A DNA stretch of 64,000 nucleotides from Thuidium tamariscinum (lineage: Eukaryota; Streptophyta; Bryopsida; Hypnales; Thuidiaceae). The stretch spans positions 15,004,001-15,068,000 of the forward strand of contig OX344752.2 of assembly GCA_947034885.2 (NCBI GenBank), read 5' to 3'. This document shows, in pieces, positions 23,262 through 33,115 of this stretch. Each line of letters starts with the position of its first letter. The first letter of the stretch is position 1. The notes below the pieces were generated by a model. It had not been told where the DNA came from, did not search any database, and worked only from the letters and a program-made list of their open reading frames with translations. Made by a program: the position numbers and the translations under genes.

Positions 23262-24245
23262 TTCTATTTCATTGAAAACGCGCGTACTTCCAATGGAGGT
23301 GCACGTGATGTATGCCCAATAGCTCCAATGAGCTCCTTCCTTTAGTCAATGTGTTTTTCTCTTTTCCAAAATGAAGTCTCCGCCTCGGGCAACACCGACA
23401 TCCCAAATGGAGATGCAACCGTGGGAATTTGGGATTTTGGTGATGTCAAGGATGTGGAGCTCATCTTGGAGGCGAGGAAGATGGATTGACTGGAGGAAGA
23501 AGCTAATCAGAGTTATTAGACATGCACGTTTCACTTCTTCAATCATGTCTTTGTTCTTCAAGCTTCCTTTGGTCTTGGAACGGTTCATTGTAATGTTTCA
23601 CTGAAAACGTGCGTACTTCCAATGCAGGTGCATGTGATGTATGCCCAATAGCTCCGATGAGCTTCTTCCTCCAGTCAATGTGTTCTTATCTTTTCCAAAA
23701 TGAACTCTCCGCCTCGGACAACACCGACATCCCAAATGGAGATGCAACCGTGGGAATTTGGGATTTTGGTGATGTCAAGGATGTGGAGCTCATCTTGGAG
23801 GCGAGGAAGATGGATTGACTGGAGGAAGAAGCTGATCAGAGTTATTAGACATGCACGTTTCACTTCTTCAATCATGTCTTTGTTCTTCAAGCTTCCTTTA
23901 GTCTTGGAGGCCGACGTCATTGTAATATTTCACTGAAAACGCGCGTACTTCCAATGGAGGTGCATGTGATGTACGCCCAGTAGCTCCCATGAGCTTCTTC
24001 CTCCAGTCAATGTGTTCTTCTCTTTTCCAAAATGAACTCTTCGCCTCGGACAACACCGACATCCCAAATTGAGATGCAACCATGGGAATTTGGGATTTTG
24101 GTGATGTCTAGGATGTGGAGCTCGTCCTGGAGGGGAGGAAGGTGGATTGACGGAAGGAAGAAGCTCATAAGAGTTATTAGACATGCACGTTTCACTTCTT
24201 CAATCACGTCTTTGTTCTTCAAGCTTCCTTTGGTCTTGGAACGTA
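23262..24245. repeat. Three tandem copies of a ~330-bp unit
   Basis: The landmark GCGTACTTCCAATGNAGGTG recurs near 23,282, 23,611 and 23,943 (spacing about 330 and 332). Copies 1-3 are about 90% or more identical by eye. Each carries frames on both strands (plus: ATPTSQMEMQPWEFGILVM; minus: HILDITKIPNSHGCISIWDV), but each copy also holds stops, so coding status is doubtful. The downstream array contains a longer, more diverged version of the same unit. Confidence 0.85.
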
Positions 24246-26650
24246 GCTATGTAGCAGAGGACGTTGCTTCACAATGACCTTCATTGTCATGAATGAAGTC
24301 GTTTGCTATCCAAGTATCCCGGACCCAAATTGACATTGAAGTGTATCGTAAAGCATCCCAATGCCAAATTTGGAAGTGAGTAACTTGGTTCGCTAACGCA
24401 CTCAAAGGACGTGGTTTGTGATGTGTCTCCTTTGCGATTTTGAACTTGGCCTTCCACGTTGCACAATGTCATGTATGCCCAATAGCCCAGATTCGCTTCT
24501 TCCTCCACTCCATCTATGTCCTTCACCTTCCAAACAGATTCTTTGCCTTGGACAATACCGACATCTCCAACAGAAACACAACATTTGAGTTCGGGATGTT
24601 GGTCTTGTGCAAGGTAAGGAGCTCGTTTTGGAGGTGAGGAATTTTCTTGGAGTAGAGAAAAAGGCGAATCTGAGCTCTTGGACATGCATGTTTGACTTCT
24701 TCAATGTCTTTGTTGAAGTTTGATTTTGTCTTGCAACCTAGCTTCGGAGTGCACGTCGTCGTCTTGGAATGTCCTTCATGGTCATGTTGTAAGTTGTTCG
24801 GGGTCCAAGTGCCGAATGCCAAAATTGGCATTCAAGCGTATCGTAATGCATCCCACTGCCCAATTTGGCAGTGGGGACTTCCACATAGCGAAATGTCATG
24901 TATGCCCAACAGCTCGGATTCCCTTCTTCCTCCAGTCTATCCATTTTCCTCACCTTGGAAACAGATTCTTTGCTTTGCACAATACCAACATCTCAAATTG
25001 AAACACAGCATTTGAGTCTGGGATACTAGTGTTGTGCAAGAAAAAGAGTTACTTTCGGAGGTGACCAAATTGGATACAATAGAAGAAGAAGTGAATCCGA
25101 GCTTTTGGACATGCATGCTTGACTTCTTCAATGTCTTTGTTGTTGAAGTATTTGATTCGGTCTTGGATCGTAGCTTTGGAACGCAGGTCGTCCTCTTCTA
25201 GTGTCATGCTGTGAGTCGTTCGGGAACCAAGTTCCCGACGCTAAAATTTGCATTGAAATGTATGCTAACGCCCTTCCAATGCCCAATTAGGCAGTGGGAA
25301 CTTGGCTCCCTAACGCACTCATTGGACGCGGTTTGTGACGTGTCTCCAATGTGACTTTGAAGGAGGTCTTCCACATTGGAATTAAAATGTCATGTATGCC
25401 CAATAGCTCGGATTAGCCTCTTCCTCTAGTCATTCCGCTTTGCTCACCTCCCAAATTGACTCTTTGCTTTAGATAATAGCAACATCCCAAACAAAAAGAC
25501 ACCTTTCAAGTTTGGGATTTTGTTGTCGAGCAAGACAAAGAGTTACTTTCGGAGGTGAGGAAAATGGATACAGTAGAGGAAGAAACAATTCCTAGCTTCT
25601 GGACATGCATGTTTGACTTCTTCAATATCTTGGTTGTTGAAGTTCGATTTGGTCTTGGAGCCTAGCTTTGGAGTGCACGTCGTCCTCTTGTGGTGTCCTA
25701 CATTGTCATGCAATGGGTCGTTCGGGAACCAAGTCCCCAGCACTAAAATTTACGTTGAAATGTAATCCAATGCATTCCAATGCCAAATTTGGCACTGGGA
25801 ACTTGGCTCCCCAACGCACTCATTGGACGTGGTTTGTGGTGTGCCTCCTCTCTGACTTTGAACTTGGTCTTGCACATAGGGAGATGTTGTGTATGCCCAA
25901 TAGCTTGGATCTGCTTCTTCCTCCACTCGATCCATTCTCTTCACCCCAAGAACTAACTCTTCACCTCGTACAAGACCAGAATCCCAGACTCCAATGCAAC
26001 CTTGACATAGTTCATCATTTGTTTGCAGCATGTGAATGTGGATGGACGTGACCTTCACTATCTCATGAGCATGACTAGCAATGTCTCTACTTAATTTTGG
26101 ATACTTTGAAGTTCATGTGATCCCTGCCACATTCCTCATTTAGAATGTTGTCTTTGAATGTGAAGTTGTATGTAACTTTTTCCTACATGCTATTGAGTGA
26201 AGATGAATAATGGGCAAGCCTTGTTTGAAGCCAATTGTGCGAACTTAAGTTCAGACCCCACAAAAGATGCTTGTGAGAATGTCAAGTTCACGCTCCCTCC
26301 TGATATTGAAAGAGGTGAATCCCTTTGTGTTGTGAAGTAGTCTTACACAGAGGTCCATCCGAGGGGTGTAAGATTTTACGTTGTTGGATGAAATCGAGGA
26401 ACTGCATCTCTAGCGTCCATGCACATTGAATCCTACGGACCATGGATCCACCATGTGAAGGTTGCAATGGAGATGGGATTTGGGTGTTGCACAAGGTGAA
26501 GCGTTAGTTTTGGGAGTGAGAACGGATTGATTGGAGGAAGAAGTTAACCCAAGCATTCGGGCATGCATGGTTGACCTCTTGGATGTCTGGCTCCTCGAAG
26601 GTCGATCTGGTCTTGCAACCTCTCTTTGGAGGGCACGTTGTCCTCTAATC
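24209..26650. repeat. Diverged tandem array of ~430-500-bp units related to the 330-bp unit
   Basis: A landmark ending in GTCTTGNANC...GCACGTCGTC recurs near 24,710, 25,140, 25,630 and 26,590, and in altered form near 24,209. A second landmark encoding TGTATGCCCAATAGC recurs within each unit and also in the 330-bp copies. The 330-bp units look like internally deleted, more recently amplified versions. The minus strand of many units reads EEVKHACP...FPHLQNEL...NIPNSN with interruptions, suggesting ancestry in a repeated coding exon, though this is unproven. Confidence 0.6.
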
Positions 26651-27687
26651 ACGTGCTCCATTGTCATGCAATGAGTACGTTTGGGGACAAAGTTATCACT
26701 GCTAAAATGTACCTGGAAGTGTGTACCCTAATGCATTCCGAAGCCAAATTTAGCAGTGGGAACTTTGTTCCCTAACGCATCCATACGACGTGGTTTGTGA
26801 TATGTCCTCTTTGGCTTCCGACTTCGCCTTTCACGTCGCAAAGTGGATTGCACCAGCATCTGCAGAGGTGATCGACAGAGTAGAGCATCAGTTGTAGGCA
26901 TTGATGATTTTCTACAACGAAACTTGGCACGCAGAACCGGAAACTAGGGCACATAGTGTTGGACACATGTACAAGGTTCTACGGGCAAGAGGGTGGTTAG
27001 GGTGTAGGATACCATCTTCCATGGTCCGCAACGTTCCGCGTGCGTAGCTGGCATTGTGGACGTTCATGACACGCAAACCCTCGTGCTCATCTCCATTCGT
27101 CGCCATTTGCCCTTTGCGAGGTAACGGTGGACACGAGGTCTGCCAACTGCAGATCACCCCCCAAATGCATCCCTCGATCAAGACTCCAGAAGCAGGTGCA
27201 TTGCTAAGTTGTGACGAGCGGCGATGGCTTCCTTCAACGAACGCAATGCAATGACCGCTTTGGATGTTCACGGACCGAACATTGCATTGTCGTCGACCTT
27301 GAATGTCGACCACATCATCGATCACCCCTGAATTTGCCCTGACGTCATTGCCTCCATACAGGAAGGAAATGAGCGGTCGTGAGCGTCGCTGCAGCTCATT
27401 CTCTTCGTGCACGGAGGCACCCGTGTCAAGGCGAATTCAGGGTTCCTCAACGACGCGAACAGAAGCCATCGCCACTGGTCACAACCTATCAGTGCACGTC
27501 AGGGTTTTCTTGTCGGACATATTTTTGGGTTTTAGTGTCGTGTTGGACGTCTGACGTCGCGTGTCGCAGGTGACAACATGTCGCTACCCCGTCGCAGCCC
27601 GTCGAGTAAGGTAAAAAAAAATTACCCTATAGTAAATGGATTTGGCATACGTGGCAGGCTTTGGACAATGACGTGGAAAGGGTTTAA
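26651..27687 (-). other. Unassigned stretch with a 166-codon minus-strand frame
   Basis: A minus-strand open frame (27412-26912) includes GLRVMNVHNASYARGTLRTM and no recognised domain. It runs into the tandem array and could be its non-repeated 5' portion. The DNA is less AT-rich than its surroundings. I cannot support a function. Confidence 0.25.
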
Positions 27688-27860
27688 GGCGCCTGCGGGT
27701 GAAGAGAGGGCGACCGCGGGTACCAAATGCAGGGCGACTGCGGCTTTAGGGCGACCTCGGGTGCGGGTTCCCGTGCGTGACCTCGGGTGTGGGTTCCAGT
27801 GGGCGACCGCGGGTCCTAGAGGACTGCGAACTCGAGTGAGGGGGGACTGCGGGTTTAGGG
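27688..27860 (+). repeat. GC-rich GCGACCGCGGGT minisatellite array A1
   Basis: About a dozen degenerate units of the type GGCGACCGCGGGT, GCGACTGCGG and GACCTCGGGT form an abrupt CpG-rich island in AT-rich DNA. No gene is adjacent. It abuts a copy of the dispersed family A repeat (27,880 onward). It is one of six such arrays in the window. Confidence 0.8.
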
Positions 27861-27879
27861 TGGCAATGAGATTTCTACT

Positions 27880-28808
27880 TCATGCACCAAGACTTAGGGG
27901 AAAAAACATTTTTTTTAACACATGCAACCTTAGGATCTTATATTCTTATAGTAATCTTGTTTGAAAAGATATAGAAAAACTTTCAGAATTTTCCACCATA
28001 CAGATTGCAACATATTTCCATTTCAAGTTACAAATTTTTTTTTTAACAATGCTAAAATACTGGAAGCTACACTTCACAAGGTTACACTTGTATAAAAAAA
28101 AAGTTCAAATTGCTTGATACACTTTGAATTCATCCTTGAAGGCAAGTTGGCTACGTGCTCAAGAAATTTCAAATCATTTAGAATTGTCAATTGTACAACG
28201 TATAAAAGATTATAATAACTAGAAAGAAGTAGAAAAGAGCTAAAATACCAAATTGTGAACAATTGATTCATAGAATTGGAAAATGCCAATCCCAATGGTT
28301 AAAATATTATAATAAACAATCTACACCTACTATTTATTTATTATTCCAAATGTAAAAAACTAAATTTAATAAAGGATCAAGAACTGCTTCTTTTGTAGTG
28401 TAGAGATTCTATAACTAGTCACAAAATACTCCTACTAAAACTCGACATAACTTTTGACTCATTGATCAAAATCAAATGATTCAAAGCTTTGCACTTAGGT
28501 AGAAATCTAATAAACCAATATCAATGTTTTACTTCTTATAAAAATTATTTTTAAAGAATTTTTTGTTTCTACCCGACTACCCGTACTATCCAGTATCCAC
28601 CAATTAAATGAATTAAAGAAGTGACATATTATGCCATAACTTTTAAAACATGTTGTCAAAAGCTATGAACATTGTTGGGCCTCAAAGCTACTCATTGGAC
28701 ACATATTGTTTGAAAATTTCGAAAGAATATAATAAAATCTCCATTCATAGTGAATAGCCCAAAATTGCCAGGTTGCTAAAAAATGGTGTTTGAGTGGGTA
28801 GAGATTAA
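27880..28808 (+). mobile_element. Family A dispersed element, degenerate copy (M3)
   Basis: The segment aligns along most of its length, in the same orientation, with the intact copy at 56,081-57,033. One shared stretch is CATAACTTTTGACTCATT followed by ATCAAAAT (28,448 and 56,694). The left end is missing or overlaps array A1, and the right end is degraded near a TTAA at 28805-28808. Confidence 0.6.
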
Positions 28809-29362
28809 TTGGCCCTATCTATTAATCTACTCTTGATTTAAAAGATCCCAAATGATTCTCAAGGATTTACACTTAGGTACTTCTAAACCCTGTTCAAAAC
28901 CATTGGAAGTGCTACAAAATCATAATGAGTTCCCTACTACATAATTCTGAACAATGAAGGATGAGAATTTTGTAACTCATTTCTTCTTCTCCAATTCAAA
29001 AACGGATGTCTAAGGACTTTACATTAATGAAATACAAATCAGTAGTACTCAAAATCAAAATAGTGATAATAAACTCATAACTTATGTATTATCATTATAC
29101 TTCAAAGAGTCTACAAAAAAAGATTTGTCTGCGTTGCTATTTTGAAATTGCCTACTACCATCAACTAATTACTTTCAAATACAAATAATAATATGGATTT
29201 ATGTGAGTCTCGCTATAACATGTATAATTATCTAATGAAGCACTACAAAATGCTCACACATAAGGTACTAGCCTATAAACTTCTACTTCTAATCTTCAAT
29301 ACAAAACATTTGTCGAAGATCTTTATAATACTTTTTTTTTCTCAAGACTGCTGCTTGCACAT
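28809..29362. other. AT-rich stretch downstream of the hAT gene
   Basis: No gene or defined repeat seen. It may hold the 3' untranslated region and terminal part of the hAT element; I could not identify a terminal inverted repeat. Confidence 0.4.
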
Positions 29363-32300
29363 TTAATCACTTGGTGAAAAATCCGAATCACCCTCAACTT
29401 CATCGACATTAGGGTCTGTTTCTCCATTTGACTCGCCACTGCCTCTATTGCCATCCGAGCTTTCATTCTCGTCATCCTCTCTCAATATTGGCTCAGCTTG
29501 TATTTCACGTTCTACCTCTGAGTGCAAATTTCGCACCTGAACATCTATACCTCCTACATTTTCAACTCGTACTAACCGTTTTGTAGGCCTCGTTGCATCT
29601 GTAGTGCCATCAATAATAGATAAAGGAGGCCGACCTCCAGTACTTGATTGCCCAACTCTTTGCGTAGAGCCCTCCACCGCCATGTTATATTTGTGAACAA
29701 CATGGTTAGCACGTTTTGAATTCCCTTGTGTCCTTTCATCAACCCTTCTAATACGCCGTCGTTTCCCTCCGGTATTGCGTGTATGCGCTTCCAATGATGA
29801 TTGTCCGGGGAATGACATTGATGTCACTTGGGTAGGTTGTGGAGCAGATTGTGGTACTACTTCCGTAGTAGATGGTATTGGAGGCACCCTTCTGGAAGGA
29901 CTTGGAACCGACCTTCTCACTGTAGCTGGAGTTGAGTTCCTGCGAGGATTGCGATATATGACACTGTTCAATGGCGCATCTGAATCATATTCCAAAGCTG
30001 TTGTAGTTTGGGTGGTTGATGGATTCATCGTTCTGGAAATTGGAATCCCCGTGACATCTCCCTGCTGGACGGGAGCTTCTTCTTCTTCTTGTTCACTTCC
30101 CACGCTAGCTTGTCCAACATTCAAAGGATTCCTTGAATCACTCAAAGGAATACGTGTTGGTACTGGAGATCTCTCTTGAGAATGTGATGGTGGCATTGGA
30201 TGAGCCACGTTTTTGTTGTTATCAACAGGAATTTCCCCCACATTTGATGGTGCATTTGGTGACCACACTCCATTCCACACATGGGCACGGTCAGCCTCTG
30301 GAGAACGAAAAAGTTCTTCATCAATGGAATTGTTCCGATCATCGCCACCCGCATATGTTTCTCGAGTAGGGTATTCAGGCGAACTCGGTCGTGGGGGGAT
30401 CATTGCATTCCAAGGATTATTACGCAAGCGATCCTCTTCTTCTCTACGGATTACATTGGCTTCATAATAATCAAAACCAATCTCTTCATCTGATGTAGAA
30501 TGCAAGGGCTCGTCGTCCTCTTCCTCACTATCTCCTCCATCAAGATACTTCTCATAAAAGAGGGCAGGGTTGTGTCCACGTTTTTCACGTTCCAATTTAC
30601 TGTTGGTGTAGATATAGACCAAATCTTCTGCCTTGGATGTGGTTAGGCGGTTCCGCACTTTGCTGTGTACAAACGAATACATGCTCCAATTCCTTTCGCA
30701 TGAAGATGTTGAGCACGTCAAGCCTAGAATTCTCTTTGCAATCTTCGGAAGAGCATTACCACCTACTCGATTCCACCATTGATGAGGCAATAAGTTGCAT
30801 TGAGTAATATCAGGAGCCTCTTCTAAAGGGTCGAATGGACCTGTCTTTTCTTCAAATTGCGTCAACTCTTGCATTGCCTCCAGCACTGACACTCCTAATG
30901 TAGGGGCCAATTTTCGAATGACTCGATTTAAAGCTCGCTTGGCACTGCCATCATCTTGAATGTCTGCTACATCCACCAAAAATGGATTCAATAGGGCACC
31001 AGCATAGTGGAGGTCTATTAGCATTAACTTCCAACGAGCATCAAACTTCTTCTCGTAGCGTGTTGCAACGTCCGGTGTCAAAAGAAAAGGAGGCTCCCTA
31101 AGAGAATATACATGCTTTTTCAAGTCTTTCATGATTATCCAAGCTTTTGGCATTGCCGGGATTTTTCCATCGAAGTGCCGTAGAGCAATGAGCACGGGCT
31201 CTACCATGTGCAAGAAATTCTCGCATCTTATCCAAAATCCTTCCGAATGAATGTTCAGTCGAACATCTTTTGCTCTACGCATCATCATACGTCCATTTTG
31301 TCTGACATTCAAATTGAACTCGAATGCCATATACCCCTCGTCTGCGATCACCATGTGCAAAGCTTGCTTGCATTCCACTAATCGGTCTATCATGAGAAAA
31401 TTGGTAGCGAAGCGTGTTGCTCCTGGAAGTCTCAATACCTTCTTCGGTGACCATTTCCGAAAAAGAGCTAGTGTGAAGTGGTATTTTCGAACGAACTTTA
31501 CCATTTTCCTACAGTCCTTGACCAAATCCTTCACTCTTTGATCCTTTCCCCAATCCTCCAAAAGTAAATCTAGAATGTGAGCTGCACATCCTTGTTTATA
31601 CATGTGAGGGTACTTCTCTTCCAAGCTTGTCATAGCTCCCGTCATTACTGGGGCATTATCTGTGCACATTTGGACAATGTTGGCTGGACCGACCTCTTCT
31701 ATGTATTTTGTCAACATCTCAACCGTATACCCTAGGTCCTTTTTATGCCCCGTACTGTCCACTGATCCCAAAAAAGTATCCCCGGCTGGACAAACAAGCA
31801 TCATATTCATCAATGGACGTCTATTGGTATCTGACCATCCATCTGTACAAATAGTTGCACCATATTGGGCAATAGAATGTTTTGTCCGCTCAGTGACTAC
31901 TTTCTTCACCGCTGCCTTCTTCACATCAATCATTTTTGTGCGGATTGCGTTCATTGCGGGTGGGTAATACAAGAATCCAGCCGCTGCAGTTTCTTTCACA
32001 GCCTTGATGAAGGCAGGGTGTCGCACAACGTTGAACGCAATGTTAGCCTCGTAAAAGAAAGAGGACCACACCCTATCCAACTTCTGCCTGAGGCCCACTT
32101 GTAATGATTCATCCATACTTCTTTGACGAGAAGTTGAAGGGCCACTCCTTGTTCTCTTGACCATAGCTGGAGTAGAATCCACTGAGTCAGGGCCGATAGT
32201 CTGACTTTCGTTCAAGCCAATAGGATCCCCACGGCCTCCCACTTCTATGTGCTCTAGTTCTTGAATGATGGATTCACCTTCAACATTGCTTGGGGCACCA

Positions 32301-32602
32301 ACTAATGGTGCCTCATACATTTCTTCAAAGCTCATGGCTTTAGGAACTGCCCCACTACATGTTAAAAACTTGTTCTTCACAGTCCTAGGGATTTTAGGAC
32401 AACGCTCTGATGTTGTCGATCCGCCATATCCAAAGTGACTAAATGCCCTCTTCCGTACAAATACTTTGCTCCATCCACAAAATACACATTTCCGAGGATA
32501 ATTCGAATTATCGTCAGGTGTACATGGTATGAGCCAAGGATCCCAATCTTTTGTGGCCCTCCGTGTATCGCTTGCTCCCTGCCCCCCACCAGGGCCAACC
32601 AT
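29363..32602 (-). CDS. hAT-family transposase, intact 1,079-aa open frame
   Basis: The N-terminus has a BED-type zinc finger (C39, C42, H56, C68) for DNA binding. A DUF659-type catalytic region follows: CTDGWSDTNRRPLMN (D254) and QMCTDNAPVM (D315) supply the two aspartates. The hAT C-terminal dimerisation domain (about 600-670) contains the WW pair and SSCERNWS, whose E636 is the expected third catalytic residue. This is the cut-and-paste transposase of hAT elements. Beyond residue 690 is a 390-residue acidic and low-complexity tail, longer than usual. There are no internal stops, unlike most element genes here, so it could be active or recently so. The start is the only ATG ahead of the zinc finger. 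Array A2 lies about 250 bp upstream. Confidence 0.93.
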   Translation of the reverse strand: MVGPGGGQGASDTRRATKDWDPWLIPCTPDDNSNYPRKCVFCGWSKVFVRKRAFSHFGYGGSTTSERCPKIPRTVKNKFLTCSGAVPKAMSFEEMYEAPLVGAPSNVEGESIIQELEHIEVGGRGDPIGLNESQTIGPDSVDSTPAMVKRTRSGPSTSRQRSMDESLQVGLRQKLDRVWSSFFYEANIAFNVVRHPAFIKAVKETAAAGFLYYPPAMNAIRTKMIDVKKAAVKKVVTERTKHSIAQYGATICTDGWSDTNRRPLMNMMLVCPAGDTFLGSVDSTGHKKDLGYTVEMLTKYIEEVGPANIVQMCTDNAPVMTGAMTSLEEKYPHMYKQGCAAHILDLLLEDWGKDQRVKDLVKDCRKMVKFVRKYHFTLALFRKWSPKKVLRLPGATRFATNFLMIDRLVECKQALHMVIADEGYMAFEFNLNVRQNGRMMMRRAKDVRLNIHSEGFWIRCENFLHMVEPVLIALRHFDGKIPAMPKAWIIMKDLKKHVYSLREPPFLLTPDVATRYEKKFDARWKLMLIDLHYAGALLNPFLVDVADIQDDGSAKRALNRVIRKLAPTLGVSVLEAMQELTQFEEKTGPFDPLEEAPDITQCNLLPHQWWNRVGGNALPKIAKRILGLTCSTSSCERNWSMYSFVHSKVRNRLTTSKAEDLVYIYTNSKLEREKRGHNPALFYEKYLDGGDSEEEDDEPLHSTSDEEIGFDYYEANVIRREEEDRLRNNPWNAMIPPRPSSPEYPTRETYAGGDDRNNSIDEELFRSPEADRAHVWNGVWSPNAPSNVGEIPVDNNKNVAHPMPPSHSQERSPVPTRIPLSDSRNPLNVGQASVGSEQEEEEAPVQQGDVTGIPISRTMNPSTTQTTTALEYDSDAPLNSVIYRNPRRNSTPATVRRSVPSPSRRVPPIPSTTEVVPQSAPQPTQVTSMSFPGQSSLEAHTRNTGGKRRRIRRVDERTQGNSKRANHVVHKYNMAVEGSTQRVGQSSTGGRPPLSIIDGTTDATRPTKRLVRVENVGGIDVQVRNLHSEVEREIQAEPILREDDENESSDGNRGSGESNGETDPNVDEVEGDSDFSPSD

Positions 32603-32827
32603 AGTGAAAATCTAAAAGTGATCTTGGCGCCACAACACTGGATCAATAAAGTAAATAGTGTAAAAGATGTAATGACAAAGCTACCCACTTTGAGTGATTT
32701 TAAAAACCTCTCAAAGCAAGGTAGTTGTCCTCCGTTGAATCCAAACATCCGCAGGAAGCTTCTTTCGAAGGTTCAAGTCAAGAGTCTAATCACCAGAGCA
32801 AGATGAGAAACTATTGCTTCCCCCAAC

Positions 32828-32834
32828 ATATATA
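32828..32834 (-). promoter_or_regulatory. Possible TATA box of the hAT gene
   Basis: On the minus strand CACTATATATGTT lies about 230 bases upstream of the hAT ATG and about 20 bases downstream of array A2. The spacing suits a core promoter between the array and the gene; this is inference. Confidence 0.35.
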
Positions 32835-32850
32835 GTGCCTCATTCCATTT

Positions 32851-33115
32851 ACCCGCGGTCGCCCCACACGAGACTGCGGGTGAAGGGGCAAACTCTGGAA
32901 TTTGGAGGGGCGACCGCGGCTAATTTAGCGACCGCGGGTCCACTGGTGAGGCGACCGCGCGTTTAGGGGGGCGACAGCGGGTACAAAGGGAAGGCGACCT
33001 CGGGTCTGGAGGGCGACAGCGGGTCCAAAGGTAAGGCGACATCGGGTCTGGAGGGCGACCGCGGGTCCGCAAGCATGGCGAACGTGGGTCCAGAGGTAGG
33101 GCGACCGCGCATGCC
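32851..33115 (+). repeat. GC-rich GCGACCGCGGGT minisatellite array A2
   Basis: Units include GGCGACCGCGGCT, GCGACCGCGGGTCC, GGCGACAGCGGGT and GGCGACCTCGGGT. The array begins about 250 bp upstream of the hAT transposase ATG. Read in the gene's direction the units appear as ACCCGCGGTCGCC. Confidence 0.85.

Noticed and set aside
23262..24245. CRISPR-like direct repeats
   Set aside because: The units are ~330 bp tandem copies without short repeats separated by unique spacers; the DNA is eukaryotic.
29775..32806. Plus-strand frames opposite the hAT gene
   Set aside because: They are shadows of the strongly supported minus-strand transposase.
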